DNA of 64,000 bases from Plenodomus lindquistii (GCA_025504975.1 JANUWI010000001.1:3038001-3102000); one strand, 5' to 3'. Counted from the first letter of the stretch, positions 45,040 to 58,170 are shown. Notes: generated by a model not told the origin, from the sequence alone. Numbers and translations: made by a program.

Positions 45040-45903
45040 CTAGTGCCAAGGCCCCAAAGCCTTGTGTGATCCCTTCCCATTGTAGTTCGCTGACTGTGAC
45101 AGCTTGATCCTTTCGAGCGTTGCGTCCTCCACCTTCTTTCTCCAATGTGGCTTCAACTTCAAGGAATAATGCAACCATAGACGCGGTAGCAAATATACAT
45201 CCTGCATACAATACTCCTTAATCTCCGGAGACAGCGGGCGAAGATTGAACACCGCATAGCTTCCTCCACATTTAGGATCAAACAACTTGACGCCTCTTTC
45301 CTTGCAAGTCTTCCAGTCATGGCGCTCCTTGGGCGTCATTGGTAAATCTCTTTCGATGCATTTTGCCAGGCCGCTGAGATACCTCTTCGAGGCAGAGCGG
45401 GTGGCAAGCTCCATCAGCTGGATGTCCCAAATCTTGGCCACCTTGATGCCGTATAGGCTATATAATGCATCAGAGTCGTTTCGAACGTCGAAGAGTGCCT
45501 TGGGGATTGCTTCGGATTCGAAGATACTCTTCAGTGTATGTCCGTTGCTTGCGCTGGTCGAGAATGCTTCGTCCTTTAGGGTATGAACGTCAACCAGATA
45601 TGTCTCGTTGGCGGGAAGGACGTAGATCTGGAGGATGGAGATGCTCCCATGCCGAGAGAGATTGACACCCTCTAAGTCGACATACATAGACGGTGGATGG
45701 GTTGGCAAGTCTGACAACAACCCCACAAGCGATGCAACAGCTGCGCGTGTGTCGATCCAACCGGAAGGAAGCGTGTCATGCAACTGAGCATCTTCGAATG
45801 CATTGACAATCTCAACAATCTCTTTTTCTTCAGTCGTCTTTGTACTAGTGTCTTCGACGATCAACATTGTTGTCGGGCTCTCTAGGGTTGTTGAAATCAA
45901 CAT
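45040..45903 (-). CDS. DEDD-type 3'-5' exonuclease-domain protein
   Basis: A single frame of 287 residues with one ribonuclease-D-like domain. The four acidic residues of the DEDD family are visible: D and E in MYVDLEGVNL (76 and 78), D in LFDVRNDSDALY (about 139-143), and D in EYCMQDVYLLPRLW (235). The tyrosine at 231 fits the DEDDy subtype only loosely, because the spacing to the last aspartate is Y-x3-D as expected for that subtype. WDIQLMEL and YLSGLAKCIE match the helices between. It lacks an HRDC domain, so it is a stand-alone nuclease like the fungal relatives of EXD1/Werner-exonuclease proteins. RNA or DNA as substrate cannot be told. An internal ATG at 45867 is an alternative start. 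Confidence 0.85.
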   Translation of the reverse strand: MLISTTLESPTTMLIVEDTSTKTTEEKEIVEIVNAFEDAQLHDTLPSGWIDTRAAVASLVGLLSDLPTHPPSMYVDLEGVNLSRHGSISILQIYVLPANETYLVDVHTLKDEAFSTSASNGHTLKSIFESEAIPKALFDVRNDSDALYSLYGIKVAKIWDIQLMELATRSASKRYLSGLAKCIERDLPMTPKERHDWKTCKERGVKLFDPKCGGSYAVFNLRPLSPEIKEYCMQDVYLLPRLWLHYSLKLKPHWRKKVEDATLERIKLSQSANYNGKGSHKALGPWH

Positions 45904-47381
45904 ATGTTCATAGACCGCAACCCCACTCTAAAAGACTCACTTTGTTCAGGGCTCCCCATTACGTAGATGTCACCGCTTATGGATATTTATTGCTCAGAGT
46001 GTGGCTCACAGTGCTCTGGATCGTATTGGCATAACACGGAGGCTACGACTGTTCTTATGTCTAGATGGTAGGCGCCAAGGAATTCAAGATTAGAGTGAAC
46101 AGTAATCGGAGGCACTCGAGAGGTGCAAGGAGAAGGTTAAAAAAAATTGAATTGTTGAGGAGAATAGAATCCGAAAGGCGTCGTGGAACCGTACTGCTCT
46201 AGATGCAAGAATTGAAGGGTACCAATTGCCTCCAATTCGGGGATTAGATGGATGGATGATAGGGCAGAGCAAACAGCGTTCACCGATGACACCTTGCACG
46301 GATTCGTGTCATCACGTTTACAATACTGGTCACCATATCGCTGTGCCTTTTATGAAAAGATTTACTCGTAGCTACATATTTGTGCCCACAATACGATCTC
46401 ACAGTGAAACCAATGCAGTTCGAGAGTAGGCTGAGCAAAAAGCTTACGATTAGCATGCATAGGCATAGCTAACAGTGACCAAGTTATACACTACTTAGAT
46501 ACCGAGACACAAGATATGCCGCATTCTTGTCATTCGTAAGGACAGCCTCGTCACATTCCATGCTACATTCCTGTCATCTGTCCTAAATTCATAATCTTTG
46601 CTCTACAAACCATACAGGCATACAAATCCCTACACGTTCTGCTTAATCGTACAAAAGAAGATTAATTATAGGAATCTCACTTTCGCCCCGGATTGGTGTG
46701 TACCGCAGCACGCGGACTCAGCGGTGCTGTTGTTGCGCGTGTAGCAGTAACCAACACCTGCTACGCTGATGCTACGCTGATACTATGACATGCCAGGAGG
46801 AGGAAGAGCGTAAAGCGAGACATTACCTCGACTGGAGGGGAAAAGAGAGACAATGGAATGGGAAGAGTTGCGCTGAGAGTCTCTGTTGCAAGGGGACTGG
46901 GGGATGGGGTCTCAACACTGACTTCGTTTTACATGCGTGGATTTGGCCCCCGGACTGGCATGTTTGTGGTACGTAGGAGCCGCCCAAAACACCCTGCTAG
47001 TGAAAAGTTCACAGCTCTTGCATGGACGATTGGAGCTAGATCGTGCTGTATTGATGGATCTGTGGGAATTTTGTGGGTACGGTAAGCGCTGAGGTAGAGT
47101 AGTCCGCCTCATACATAGCCGCACCCGCGCGCGAGTGCAGGGAGGCACACAAATCATTGGTTGGGCGGGGGCGCTGGAACTGCCAACATGGAAGCATGTC
47201 ACCATTGCAGAACAATGACGGATTGGATACAGACCAGGATATCCATGATGTGATCTAATTCAACTCTTGTGACTTGAGGCCCCAAGTGACGTCCAATTCT
47301 TTTTTTAAAGTCGTTTTTCAATTCAAAGACCGCACAACTGACACAGGCCATGCATGTCTTACCTCCCAGCCTACATACACC
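45904..47381. other. 1.5-kb intergenic region
   Basis: Between the exonuclease promoter and the 3' end of the coiled-coil gene. No gene, RNA or clear repeat recognised. A short tandem duplication (GCTACGCTGATGCTACGCTG, near 46760) is present. Confidence 0.4.
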
Positions 47382-49333
47382 TCATATCTCAAACACGCCC
47401 CCCATGCCCACTCTAGTATCCACAAAATCCGCTCTCCACCCTTTATAATTATTTAGCCCCCTCTTGACCTCCCTCACCCTCTCGAGCCTCCTCTTCGCCT
47501 CCTCCTCCTGCGCCAACCTAAACGCATCCTCATCGATTTCAAACTCATCCAAACTAGCCAGACTCTCTTGTCTCGGTCGGTTCTTGCTCGCCGCATCGCT
47601 GCGTCTATGCGCCGTGTTTGCCGTATTTCCCGTAAAAGCAGAGATGCCGGATTGAATAACGTCTTGGAAGGACGAGTGTGTGCGGTTGGGAAGTGAGCCG
47701 CGGGGGGCCGCATGGCCAGAGAGGTCTACGTCGTCGAAGCCGGAGCTGTTGTGTCGTGCGGGGTTGTATGGGTCTTGACTAGTACTACTGTTGCCTTCTT
47801 GGTCTTCAATGTTGGGCTGCATGTCTCGTCTGCGATCGCGCCAGACTCCGCGCTTGAGCTCGAAGTTTTCTTCCTCGAGGGAGCGGACTTGGGCGAGGAG
47901 GCGGTCGCGCTCTTCGTCTAGGAGCTCCTGTACGCTTGTGTCTTCGATGGAGCCGAGATCTGCTTTGCGGCGACGCTGTTCTGCTTCGCGGAGACGGGCG
48001 TTTTCGTTGCTTAGACCGGTGATGCGGGTTCGTAGCTCGGTGGCTTCGCGCTCGATCTTCTTGTATTCTTGGACGCGGGTTTGGTTTCTTGCGTCGTTGT
48101 CACGGTGGAGTTGAGTGAGGGTTTCGATCTTCTTCTCCAGGAGCTCGGCGCGAGATATCGAGTCTGAGGCTTTGCGGTTTGCGGCTCCGAGCTCGGCTTC
48201 TAGTTGTGCAACGCGCGTTTGAGCGGAGTCGCGATCTGACCCTTCTTTCTGTGTTTGTTCGCCTGCCTTGTCGAGGTTGGCTTTGAGGTCGGTCAGCTCG
48301 GTTCTGGTCGAAGTGGCGTCTTGCTCGGCCTTCTGCAAAGCAGATTCCAGGTTCGAGACCTTGGTTTGAAGCTCGTTGTTTTGCTTGGTCTGTTCTGATA
48401 GTTGTCGATTGACGTTCGAGATCTCTAGCTCCAAGGACTCGATTGTTGCAGATTTGGACGCGACTTGTGCATTCAAATCATCGAGAGACGCTGTTTGGCT
48501 GGGAGACGCTGTGGAAGTTCGGCGAACGGACTTGGAGTTTTGTGTCTGCAGCTGCGACAGCTGTCGCTTCAGTGATTCGACTTCTGTTTTCTTTGCGACG
48601 TGTTAGCATGATGATCTGAATGTGGGCCAGCAATGCGCTGAGACATGACAAACCAGCTTATCCGCCTCCTTGGCCTTTTCCAGGGCCACAGCGACATCGC
48701 CCTTGGCCTCTCGTAGCTCCTCTAGCTCTTCCTCGCCCTTTCGCCATTTGTTCTGGTTCTCCTCGACTTCGCTAGCTAACCGCTTGTTCTCCTTTTCCAG
48801 CTCCTCGATCTTCTGCGCCTGCTCTCTGTACACCTCACTTGTGACACCACCACCTCCAGGCGACAGAGGTCCTGGCGACACGGGCGCACCAGACCGGTAG
48901 AACGACTCGGATCGTTGGCGAGACTCGATTGCGACTGAAGGCTTGCGACCATGCGACAGCTTGGGCACAGGGAGCTCTGAAGGTGCCTCGTCGTCTTCTG
49001 ATTGCTCAGCTGGTTCCGCTGTAGTCTCGATGGGCTCGGTCGCGTCTTCCTCGGGCTTTGCATCAGCTTCAGCAGCTGGAGTTGCTGGCTCAGCATCTGC
49101 TGTAGTAGTCGAAGAAGCCTCGGCTTCCGCAGGCGCATCGGTCTTCTCTTCCTTCTTCTTTCCGCCTCCAGCTTTCTTCGCCTTCTGCTTCTTCAACTGC
49201 TCGTACTGTCCAAATCGAGTCAACACAGGACCAGCAAGGTACACATGGCACGAGTAATGCCCTCTGGAGGTGGACCTACGCGCTTCTTGGCTGCAGCGAC
49301 CTTTTCGGCCTTTTCCTTGTCTTCGTCCGCCAT
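47382..49333 (-). CDS. long coiled-coil protein (golgin-like), function unknown
   Basis: Three exons (49333-49280, 49205-48654, 48590-47382) with introns of 74 and 63 nt give 604 residues. The protein starts MADEDKEKAEKVAAAKKR, followed by a Lys-rich and then a Glu/Ala/Thr-rich low-complexity region to about residue 100. A phospho-rich stretch with SPGPLSPGGGG comes next, and a nearly unbroken coiled coil runs from about 140 to 420 (for example EKENKRLASEVEENQNKW, RVAQLEAELGAANRKASD). The last 180 residues are less coiled, with SSFQDVIQSGISAFTG and a conserved-looking end (GLNNYKGWRADFVDTRVGMG). The overall design resembles Golgi tethers (golgins) and other scaffold proteins. A GRIP or GRAB domain was not positively recognised, so the Golgi role is inference only. 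Confidence 0.8.
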
Positions 49334-50530
49334 GCCGCGTGATGTATTGAGGGGTAAATGTCCGGTGGTGGGGTACTGGCGAGCTGTTGGACGTTGCTCG
49401 GTGATGCCAACTTGCTCCGCCAGATTCGCGCTAGGTCCAGGCACTAGTGCATTCCTCCCATCCTCTGCATTCTCGTCACAACATCCTAGTCATCCTGTGA
49501 AGATCGTCAATATCTGAAGCGAGCAGGCATCTCGTATTGATAGCGAGTCAGGAGTAGTCATGAGATCAATAAATCCCCTCATTGTGCACAGGTAACAACT
49601 TGTGCATCTCCACGATACCGGACGTTTATCGATATCAAGACAATCTGGAGTCATTAAGCTAGACGAACCATGGGGCTGTGCGGACCGTTTGATTGCAGTC
49701 CCAAATCCTTCGTCTCCAGGAAAAAGCGAAATGAGGACGGAAAGCCAGGAATGCCTTCACGTTTCACGTTGATCCAGCACAGCGGCAAAAAGCGACAGTT
49801 TTGCATAAAAGTCATCAAGTTGATTTGTTCAAGATTGCAGCCCTTCATAGCTCAACCCCTCCATTTGGTTCAGCAACCTCTTGGTTGTGTGTGAGATAAC
49901 CTTCTCGAGATTTGCCTGCCGTTCTCCTTTCCTTCGTACGTACAAATAGCAGAGATTTTGCAAATGGTACACACCCCTTCATCTGCCGTCCATCCACTGC
50001 GCACTGGTGTGCGCCCATCCATTCCATGTGAAAGATTGTAATACAAGAAAATATGTGTGTCGTGCAGCGCTTGCCTGACTAGCCAAGGCGTGAATAAAGG
50101 AAAGTACGTGTCTAGCAAGGCTGCTATGATTGATGTGACTGTAAATGAGAGACGTCATGTGTCGCCACGAAGACAATGGACCAATCCAGGCATACGGCAA
50201 TGAAACTGCAGTGTACAGAATACAAGGTATCCGAAGAAGAGCCTATCATACGTGGTCGTCCAGTGTGTGAGCAAGACGTCAAAAGGATCAAGGGAATGAG
50301 TAAAGAAAAAGCCGTCCAATCCATGTGTGCATCGCAGCTGATGTGGGCCATTAAACGTTCGTCGCTGAAAACTCCGGGTCATGCGAAAGAAAATATAGTG
50401 TATGTTTGTTGTTTGAGATCTTCATGTCAGACGTCAAGATGCAATCGTGCAAGTTGGAGAGTGACGAAAAGAATCGGGGTTGTGCAGTATCGTCGATATG
50501 ATGATGCGCTGATGGGCGACCAGGATCGAG
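49334..50530. other. 1.2-kb intergenic region
   Basis: Holds the promoter of the coiled-coil gene and the 3' end of the next gene. No gene or RNA recognised. Confidence 0.4.
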
Positions 50531-53173
50531 CTAACTTCGTGCTGTAGGAATGTCCTTGGATGACTTCCAAAACTTCAATTTGCTCAATCGGTTGTTCTTC
50601 TTCTTCTCCCTTGCCGGCTCGAGATGCTCCGACTGTGGACGCTGTTCGATGGAAAGCTTGCTCCTCTCGCTGTGAGATGAGCTGTTGATCAGTCGAGATA
50701 GACTAACAATACTGGATCGTTTGCGACGCCGAGACTCAAGCTCACTAGGGTCGGAGCAGAGCGATGCTGTACGATCACCTAGCCTTCGAGGGCTAGGAAG
50801 AGGAAATGCATTCTGCGCAGCGATCGTCATTGTCGAGCGTGACGATGTTAATGATGGAACATCATCGACCGAGCTGCGCAGCTCAGGGCCAGGTTCTCCA
50901 AAGCGAGGTGATGGCATATTAGGGTAATCGGTCATTGAAGAAGTTGAAGTGCCTGCACGGGGGGTTTCAAAAGAATAACCTGGCGATGGGCATGAAGATG
51001 TAACTGTGTCTGGCGTCATCGCGTTCTGCTGGGTAAGCGGAAGCGATAGATTAATCGCAGGAGAGTGAGCCTTGACCTCCTCGGCAGTTGGCTGTGGTGT
51101 AATGGTTGCATCAGAAGAATGTGTGAGTGATGATGTCCGAGGCTCCTCAAAGTCCTCGACCACTTCGACAGGGTCAAGGCCGGGTGATTGCTGGAGCTCA
51201 GCATCAGTTGACTGATATGCTGGTCTGCTGCGTGGGGACAATGGTTCAGAGTAATCCACCTCGGAAACGTTGTTGCGTTGGATACCAAGACCGTCGTTGA
51301 AGTTCCAATTGATGCCCGTTCCCGGCTGCTTGTCGTCAACTTCGACTACAGAAATCTTTGGCTCAGGAGTCTCCTCGACGATGGAAGAAGGCTTGGAGTC
51401 CTTGTCAGACATGACGAAATCATCCTCCGGCTCCTCTTCCTCAAAAACATCGGCCATAGGAGTAGCCTTCGTAGCTGTCGATGGTCGGAATTCGAAAGGC
51501 ACCAGTTCGGGCGCACTCTCTGTTCTCCGATGTGAAGGAGCAAGACCGCTGGCACTGTGTAGCACGCGCCTGTTGGCAGAAAATCCGCGCTGATGGGTCC
51601 GCGGGCTAGAACCATTGGGTGTCTGGAAGGGACCAAGCGCTGCATCCAGATCGATGATTGGACTCATGATATCAGAGTCCACACGCTTGAGTTGCCGAGG
51701 CTGCCATGAAGCATAGCTGGTATCGACCTTTAGCTCTGGGGGGGTGGTCTCGGTTGGAGAAACAATTGTCACTGTAGTGTCCTCGTCGAAATTCGGTACA
51801 AAGTCAAGGTCGTCGGATGTGTCGGTGTCCTCGTCATCTGAAATTGATCCCACTGGCGGAGTTGGAACTCTTGCCTTTGACTTCTTGCTGCTCTTCGACT
51901 TTCGTGGGAGAATTGAATTTGCCCATGACTTGACCTTTCGTGGCTTCCGGTTGGATTTTCGGGAAGCTGTCTTGACCTTCTCGCTTGTTTCGCTTGGTTC
52001 CTCATCCGCGTTCGGCGAGGCAAGCGGTGTTTCCAGAGATTTTGAAAGAGCTGAATCAGACACACTGGTGGGAAGCGTGTTTACAGCGTTGTCGCTACGG
52101 CGGGACTCCAAACGAAAAAAGCCCCGACGCTTCACTGGACCTGGAGCTACCGGAGCGGTGGGAGAAATTGGCGAAATGGCAGACATGGGTCGCTTTCGGT
52201 CAACAGGGCCTTGACTCATAGGGCTAGTCATGAATCCATCCAGAATCGCTCCAGCAGTACTCGGTCGGCTTTCGTCTTCGACTGGACTCAACGCTGGCCG
52301 GCCTACTCGTGCCAGTTGAGGGCTGCTCCCGCCAACAATGGATGATAGGCTGTTAGTCGCAGAGTGGCCGCGAAAAGTAGAGAGGGATGTCTCGGTTTCA
52401 GAGGAAATGGTTGAGAGAGGCCGAATATATTCGACTTTGTCTGCGAATCCCACGCGAGCCCTGGACGGTGGCCGGACGTCAGCCTCGTTATCTGTATTAG
52501 TATCTCGTAGCGATGGCTGCGACATGGATCTGTTGACGGAGTGCCGGAATGCGAATTGATTGCCTTCCGCCGGCGTGTTGGGTGCGCTACCAGTTTTCGA
52601 TGGTGCGGGAGGGTTCATGATTGTAGTCAAGTCATGCGACGAGATGGCACCCGAGCGACGGTGAGCGTGACCACGGCGACCTGCCGGAGGGCCGGGGCGC
52701 AGCGTATTGTTTGGGGTCGGCAGAAGGTCGTCGCCCTTTGTTGGACTGCTGCTCATCAGTGTGGAGCTACCACCGATAAACTCGCTGCCACCTCGTCTGT
52801 GACCATGAATCGGTTTTGATGGGGACGCGGGCAGCATGTTGGGTGATCGTTGAGGCGATGGTGGTGTTTGTGGCCTGGCTGCACCTGCGGGATTGAACGA
52901 GAATGCAGGCAGCGCGCTAACAGACTTTTGTCTCTGATGTGGCATGGACTGGCGCCGACCTGTTGGATATGCTTGAAGCGACATTGGACGACTGCTCGTC
53001 TGTGGCTCTGAACTGGGGTCATCTGAGGCGCGCATGGGAAAGGAAAAGTCTGGGTTTGGCAGAAGTTCGACGGGCCCAGCGGTAGAGTGCTGTCGACGCT
53101 GGTAGAGCGGCGCACCTATGCCAACAGACTGCGACTGTGTCGCCTGGTGTCGTGGCAACGCAATTTGGGCCAT
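50531..53173 (-). CDS. large disordered Ser/Pro-rich protein
   Basis: One open frame of 880 residues from the ATG at 53173 (MAQIALPRHQATQ); the frame further upstream has no ATG. There is no signal peptide or membrane helix. The protein is mostly disordered and rich in Ser, Pro, Thr and Arg, with many SP/TP sites (PQTPPSPQRSPN, SPISPTAPVAPGP), basic clusters (KSNRKPRKVKSW, RKSKSSKKSKAR) and acidic patches (ISDDEDTDTSDDLDF). It ends with a short basic patch, RLSKLKFWKSSKD. Relatives in other filamentous ascomycetes carry the name cell wall proline-rich protein, but the lack of a secretion signal argues for a cytosolic, heavily phosphorylated regulator or scaffold. Its function is not known from sequence. 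Confidence 0.8.
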   Translation of the reverse strand: MAQIALPRHQATQSQSVGIGAPLYQRRQHSTAGPVELLPNPDFSFPMRASDDPSSEPQTSSRPMSLQAYPTGRRQSMPHQRQKSVSALPAFSFNPAGAARPQTPPSPQRSPNMLPASPSKPIHGHRRGGSEFIGGSSTLMSSSPTKGDDLLPTPNNTLRPGPPAGRRGHAHRRSGAISSHDLTTIMNPPAPSKTGSAPNTPAEGNQFAFRHSVNRSMSQPSLRDTNTDNEADVRPPSRARVGFADKVEYIRPLSTISSETETSLSTFRGHSATNSLSSIVGGSSPQLARVGRPALSPVEDESRPSTAGAILDGFMTSPMSQGPVDRKRPMSAISPISPTAPVAPGPVKRRGFFRLESRRSDNAVNTLPTSVSDSALSKSLETPLASPNADEEPSETSEKVKTASRKSNRKPRKVKSWANSILPRKSKSSKKSKARVPTPPVGSISDDEDTDTSDDLDFVPNFDEDTTVTIVSPTETTPPELKVDTSYASWQPRQLKRVDSDIMSPIIDLDAALGPFQTPNGSSPRTHQRGFSANRRVLHSASGLAPSHRRTESAPELVPFEFRPSTATKATPMADVFEEEEPEDDFVMSDKDSKPSSIVEETPEPKISVVEVDDKQPGTGINWNFNDGLGIQRNNVSEVDYSEPLSPRSRPAYQSTDAELQQSPGLDPVEVVEDFEEPRTSSLTHSSDATITPQPTAEEVKAHSPAINLSLPLTQQNAMTPDTVTSSCPSPGYSFETPRAGTSTSSMTDYPNMPSPRFGEPGPELRSSVDDVPSLTSSRSTMTIAAQNAFPLPSPRRLGDRTASLCSDPSELESRRRKRSSIVSLSRLINSSSHSERSKLSIEQRPQSEHLEPAREKKKNNRLSKLKFWKSSKDIPTARS

Positions 53174-53550
53174 GGTGGAGGGCTTACAAGCCGCAGATTG
53201 CAGCAATTGGGCTTGACGGGATCAGGGCCGGAAGCCCAAGGGACAGGCTGCGTGCTGCGCGGTGCTTGGCTGCGAGGTGAAACTAGCGGCGTGTGTTGCA
53301 GGGCGTTGCAGGGACAAGCCGCCAGAAGAGGGTTGGACGAGGCCTGGTTGGGTGGGCGTGAGTCGAGGTTCCACGGGAGGTGGCAGCGCGAGTAAGACGA
53401 AACAAGCGCTGTCGAGGTACAAGATGCTAACGCGATTACTGTAGCCGCGATGGTGGTCAGTACGCAAATTGCAGGGTCGTGGGGCACGTCGCGCAGGGCA
53501 AAGTGCGGAGAGCGTACGAGGAGGGTATATCTGCGGTGTGGTGAGGCGCG

Positions 53551-53592
53551 GGCGCAGGCGTAGGCGTGGGCGTGGGCGTGGGCGTGGGCGTG
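53551..53592 (-). repeat. CACGCC hexamer array upstream of the Ser/Pro-rich protein gene
   Basis: Seven near-perfect copies of the plus-strand word GGCGTG (CACGCC on the coding strand of the downstream gene), with GGCGTA and GGCGCA variants at one end. It lies about 380 nt before the ATG at 53173. A related GGGCGTGT run is at 53758-53784. Confidence 0.85.
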
Positions 53593-56500
53593 CAGCCGAT
53601 GGATTGAGAGGCAGCAACGGGGGGCGGCCGAGGAGGATGGTTCGAGAGGGCGACGAGAATAAGGAATGACAGAGTAAAGAATGGACGTCGACGGCGCAGG
53701 CGGCGACGACGACAGTGAGGGGGACGGCAAGGTGGGAGGAGGAGGAGGAGGAGGGTGCGGGCGTGTGGGCGTGTGGGCGTGGGAGGAAGTGCTGAGGGTT
53801 GCCCGTGGAAGAGGGCGATGTTTGGCCTGCCGTGCCCGTGCCGCTAGGCAGGGGTTGTATTAGGCCCTCCCGGTCCCTCCTCACCATCCATCCACGCCCG
53901 CCCGGACTCACGGCATCGCTGCTGCAAATCCAGAGTACTGTACCATGTGATGCACATGGACATGCACAGTACATGGCAACGGAGACGTCATTGCATGGCC
54001 CTCCTCTGTACCGTGCGAATTCACAGTCCAGCCTCACCACCCATGTACCACACACGTGGGCATCCTGTGTAGGCCATAATGGCCAGCTTCAGGAGGCAGC
54101 TGGAGGAATCGAAGCTGCACCTGATCACCCACCATCACAGAGTGAGCTGCACATCGGCTGCAGCCACAGTCTGGCCAATGGCTGTCCAGAGCCCTGCCAG
54201 ACTGCGAGAGGCTACCTGCTCTAGCAAGCTTCCAAGCAGCCTGCCTGTCCGTGGCTTTACTCGATGCATCCAGGCTCGCCCATATCAGTCCAGGTACATA
54301 CAAGCGACCAGGTACAGCGAGCGAATGCTTCCAGCGAATGCGCTGCGTCAATGGCCGCTTGCATCCCCTTTGTCCCCTCTTCTTCTTTCCCACTCAGCTT
54401 CCATTGCCCTTCCCAGCCCATGTCCCGGCCGCTGACAATAAGGATAAGGATGGGCACTGTGGTTTCACTACGCCCGTTCGAGGTGGGCCGCTCCACCATG
54501 CCAAGCCCCACTCCCTCGCCAATTGCGGCTGCCAGCGCCATATCTCGACATGCACGCAAGAGCCACTACCGCGCTAGGCCGCTTTCATCGACAGAACCCA
54601 GCCACCCATAAATAGGACATGATAAACGAAATGCGGAGAAAGCGGCATGATCAAGCAGTCATCTCTCCACGTCTGAGCTTCACCGTCTGCAGTCTATGCT
54701 AATGTAAAGCACGAGATGGACGGCAGATCGCCGCGCAATTGTGCCGACTCCTTCGAGCATCGCCCATACGTGCAACCACGGCTCTTCAACCTCTCTGTCA
54801 GACTCGTACCAGTCCTTGTGCTGGGCCACGATCAACTGCGGGCCATGGCCGATGCGCTATTGACACGAGCGCCTTTGAATGCACGAGCATCTTACACACC
54901 TCTATCCAGTACGTCGACATTGCGCTCCACGCATCGTTCAGATACTCGCTGCGCACCGCTCCTGCTGTTAGCGATGCCTCATATACTCATACACAATACA
55001 TTACAACTGCCGTTAAAATGAATCGCTGGAAACCTCTTCCCTGGCGCATATGCGACATGCCCCTGGCACATGACTCTACTTCTGAACAGAAGATCCTCTA
55101 CTATACATTTGTCTTACGTTGTCTCTCGTTTCCAAAACCATTGGCGAATCATCACTGAGGCTTTGCTGTACACTCTGGACATGTTCGGCCCTTTGCCTCG
55201 GTGTACCCTGCAGCACTGCAGCAGCCCCCCGACAACCCACGCTTCTCATGGGCACCGTATAAACGCCGTTTCTTACAGAAACCGACGTCATCAAGTGGAC
55301 ATGATGCTGTCCTCCCGCAGATCCTCAGGGTCTTCGCTACTAATCCCCGATATAGCATCTCGTGTACATCTTCATTTTTCTCGTTCCACTTATCTGCGCG
55401 TATCTCGGTCGTTTCGGCATGCCCGACAATCATCTCGAGTCCTGACAATACGGAAGACAAGTCTGAAAAACTTCGAGCACCAAGCAATGTCCCATGTCCC
55501 ATGTTAGCGACGGCTTTGGCCTAGTGGGTGTCAATGGTGGGTTGCAACGGCTGAACATGTCACCCAGGCGATGCGCTTGGCGATCCAGTGGTTTGCGCCA
55601 TTGATTTCAGAACCAAGGTTCTCTTGCTCGCAACCAGACTGGCGGTGAGAACAAAGGCCACTGAGCAGACGAAAACATTGTGGGACATTTGACAACTGGC
55701 ACTACGCAGCTCCACATGACAGGACGCGCTGCAGGAACAATGGCCCAAAAACAACATTGCGAATATCCGACTGAACGAGCAGGCAACCCATGTTAGCACC
55801 GCCACGCTGTTCACAGTCGAGTTCTCCAGCACATCGCAATTTCCCGTCTGCGCGTCACCGAACAATGACAACGAGGCTTACCGACATTCCGCATAGCGTC
55901 CGCTGTCATGTCCCAAATCAAACTCACGCCAACCAGGCAACAAGCAATGCGATCCTAATCCCAGCAGACATTACTTATCTCGCTACTGTGTCCTCTCCAT
56001 GACCGGAAAAAAAAGTTTCACTTTGCGGTATGGTATGTACGCCCGCAGCAAATTCGCAATCTCGATTTCGAGGGAATTGCCAATCTCCGCCTGGCTCCAT
56101 AATCTCCGTGTGGCGCCGGCCAATCGCATCACAACACGAGTGGCTGTGAACCTGTAACAGCGGCTACTGTACACCTTTGACACTATTTGCAATGTTTTCC
56201 TTGCTCATATGGGAAAACGCGTGCATGTCATATACTGTTACATTCCATCCAATTTCTCACACAGCGACTGATCAGGGGGAGAGTATGTATGTGTTGTCTG
56301 CTCAACAAGATGTCGACCCCTAGCTCCTCCTGGATGACAACGCAACGAGACGCTGCGGCGTAAGCATTCAAGTCCCACTTTTTCTCTAGGTGCTCTTCTG
56401 TTGACACTTCGATGGCGCTGAGAAGTATCGATGGTTTATACTCGTGCTTACCAGCGATGTTGACCCGCGAAGGTTGCTGCGCGGAGCCATCTGCTTACTG

Positions 56501-58151
56501 TTTGTCGACGTAGAGAGGCTGATAGACTTTTGCCTGAAACTCTACAAGAAGTGTTGACATTTGCATCGTGCTAATTGCCTTTGGGAGTTCGGAGGTACTT
56601 CGTATTCGCTCCGTACTTGGGGATACTGAAAGAAGGGGGATACGGATAGCGTTACGACGAGGTTAACGAAAAGCGTTACGAAAAAGTGTTAAGAATAGGC
56701 CTACGAGTAGGTTTTACTAAACGTTGCTATGTCGCATGCAACATCATATGCATGCACGACGATGCACTTGTGTCGACGGTATTCATCACAGAGCATACAG
56801 TAAACAAGCTCACTACCAACGCCGCTCTCCGTCCAAATGTGGCATCACCGGCTTACCCATAGCGACATGATCAATATCCCTACGCTTTTCAAGGTGAGAA
56901 GTCATGCCCACCGATCCAACATCTTTTTCTATTTCAGTCAGTACTATATTGCATTGTCTTTCCTTGATACTATATCTCTTCATCCCACACATTCGCCAGG
57001 TATCTACAATCCAATCAAAAAAGGTATCGAAACATTCATTTCTAGCTCCATCTCCTTCCTCCAACCCATCCGCACCCTTGGAACCAACAACATATAAACT
57101 ATATGTATCTACTGTGTGCGATACATTAGTTATGGCAAGTTAGCAACATCTTGAAGCGGTGGCAATTGTCTACATGGTAGCAGAATGTCCAACGACCTAG
57201 GAGGCCTGTTGCAAAAGACACATGATGATTAGAGACGCCCTCCCCCCCGCCCCATCGAGGCCTTTAGATCAAGTCAAAGAATGAAAACACAGCGGCCCCA
57301 TCACCTCCATACCATCCTTCTCCTCGGCACATCTACATTCTCTACCTCTTCTAGCCCTCTGACAAATATGCACGTCTCTTTGCGCTGGATTTAAGTTACA
57401 TAGACAGAGGTCTGGAGTATAGAGGTATTTAAATAAAAAGTGCTGCAGCTGCGGCTACGCTTCTAGCTCAACCCGAAACGAAACCATCTTGAGGATGAGA
57501 TTTAGGACTGGGCCGTTCTGATGTTTCTAGCTGCTGCTCGACTCTACATGTGCCTTGTGATATCAAGGGCGCTGTAGGCTTGCGGCGTGTCCGTTGGTAG
57601 GTTGGGTGTAGCCGTATCTTACCTACAGTTTACAATGTACTTATTACCCCTACAACAGCTTTTTTTTTTAGGGACTTGAGAAATCCCTACGTCTAGGTTT
57701 GTTTTCTTCGTACCGTGTTAACTTAGTGAAAATAGAACGAATATGTGTATAAAGGGTAAAAGAGAGGGATGAGAAGATATCTATGTTAGGCAGATTTTTT
57801 TGTTGACAAAAGTAGAGAGAGTAACGTACACAATCACATCATCGCATCTATATCCAAGTTATCTATAGTCAATTTACCTATTCTCTTATAAATATATATC
57901 TATATTCTCTCATCTACGCACGTACACTTGTATATTATATCTACATCCATGTGTTTAAATACACTGTCTTGCTAACTACTCTCCGCGCGAATAATAACAT
58001 CTACTCGATTCAAAACTACCGTACAGAGGGAGATAGAGGAGACGTCTTTGTAGATAGTCAATCTATCTATAGGGCTTAGAATTGGAATATTTGTATAGTT
58101 AAAGAAGGACTCCGGTTTACGCTATGGCATGTAAGTGTCACGAGTATCAAT

Positions 58152-58170
58152 CAGACAGACAGACAGACAG
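58152..58170. repeat. CAGA tetranucleotide microsatellite
   Basis: About five copies of CAGA in a row, just left of the 17-bp minisatellite. Confidence 0.85.

Noticed and set aside
53222..54055. 277-residue minus-strand open frame rich in Pro, His, Ala and Arg
   Set aside because: It is produced by the GC-rich hexamer repeat and shows no conserved motif. Two other frames are open over the same DNA.
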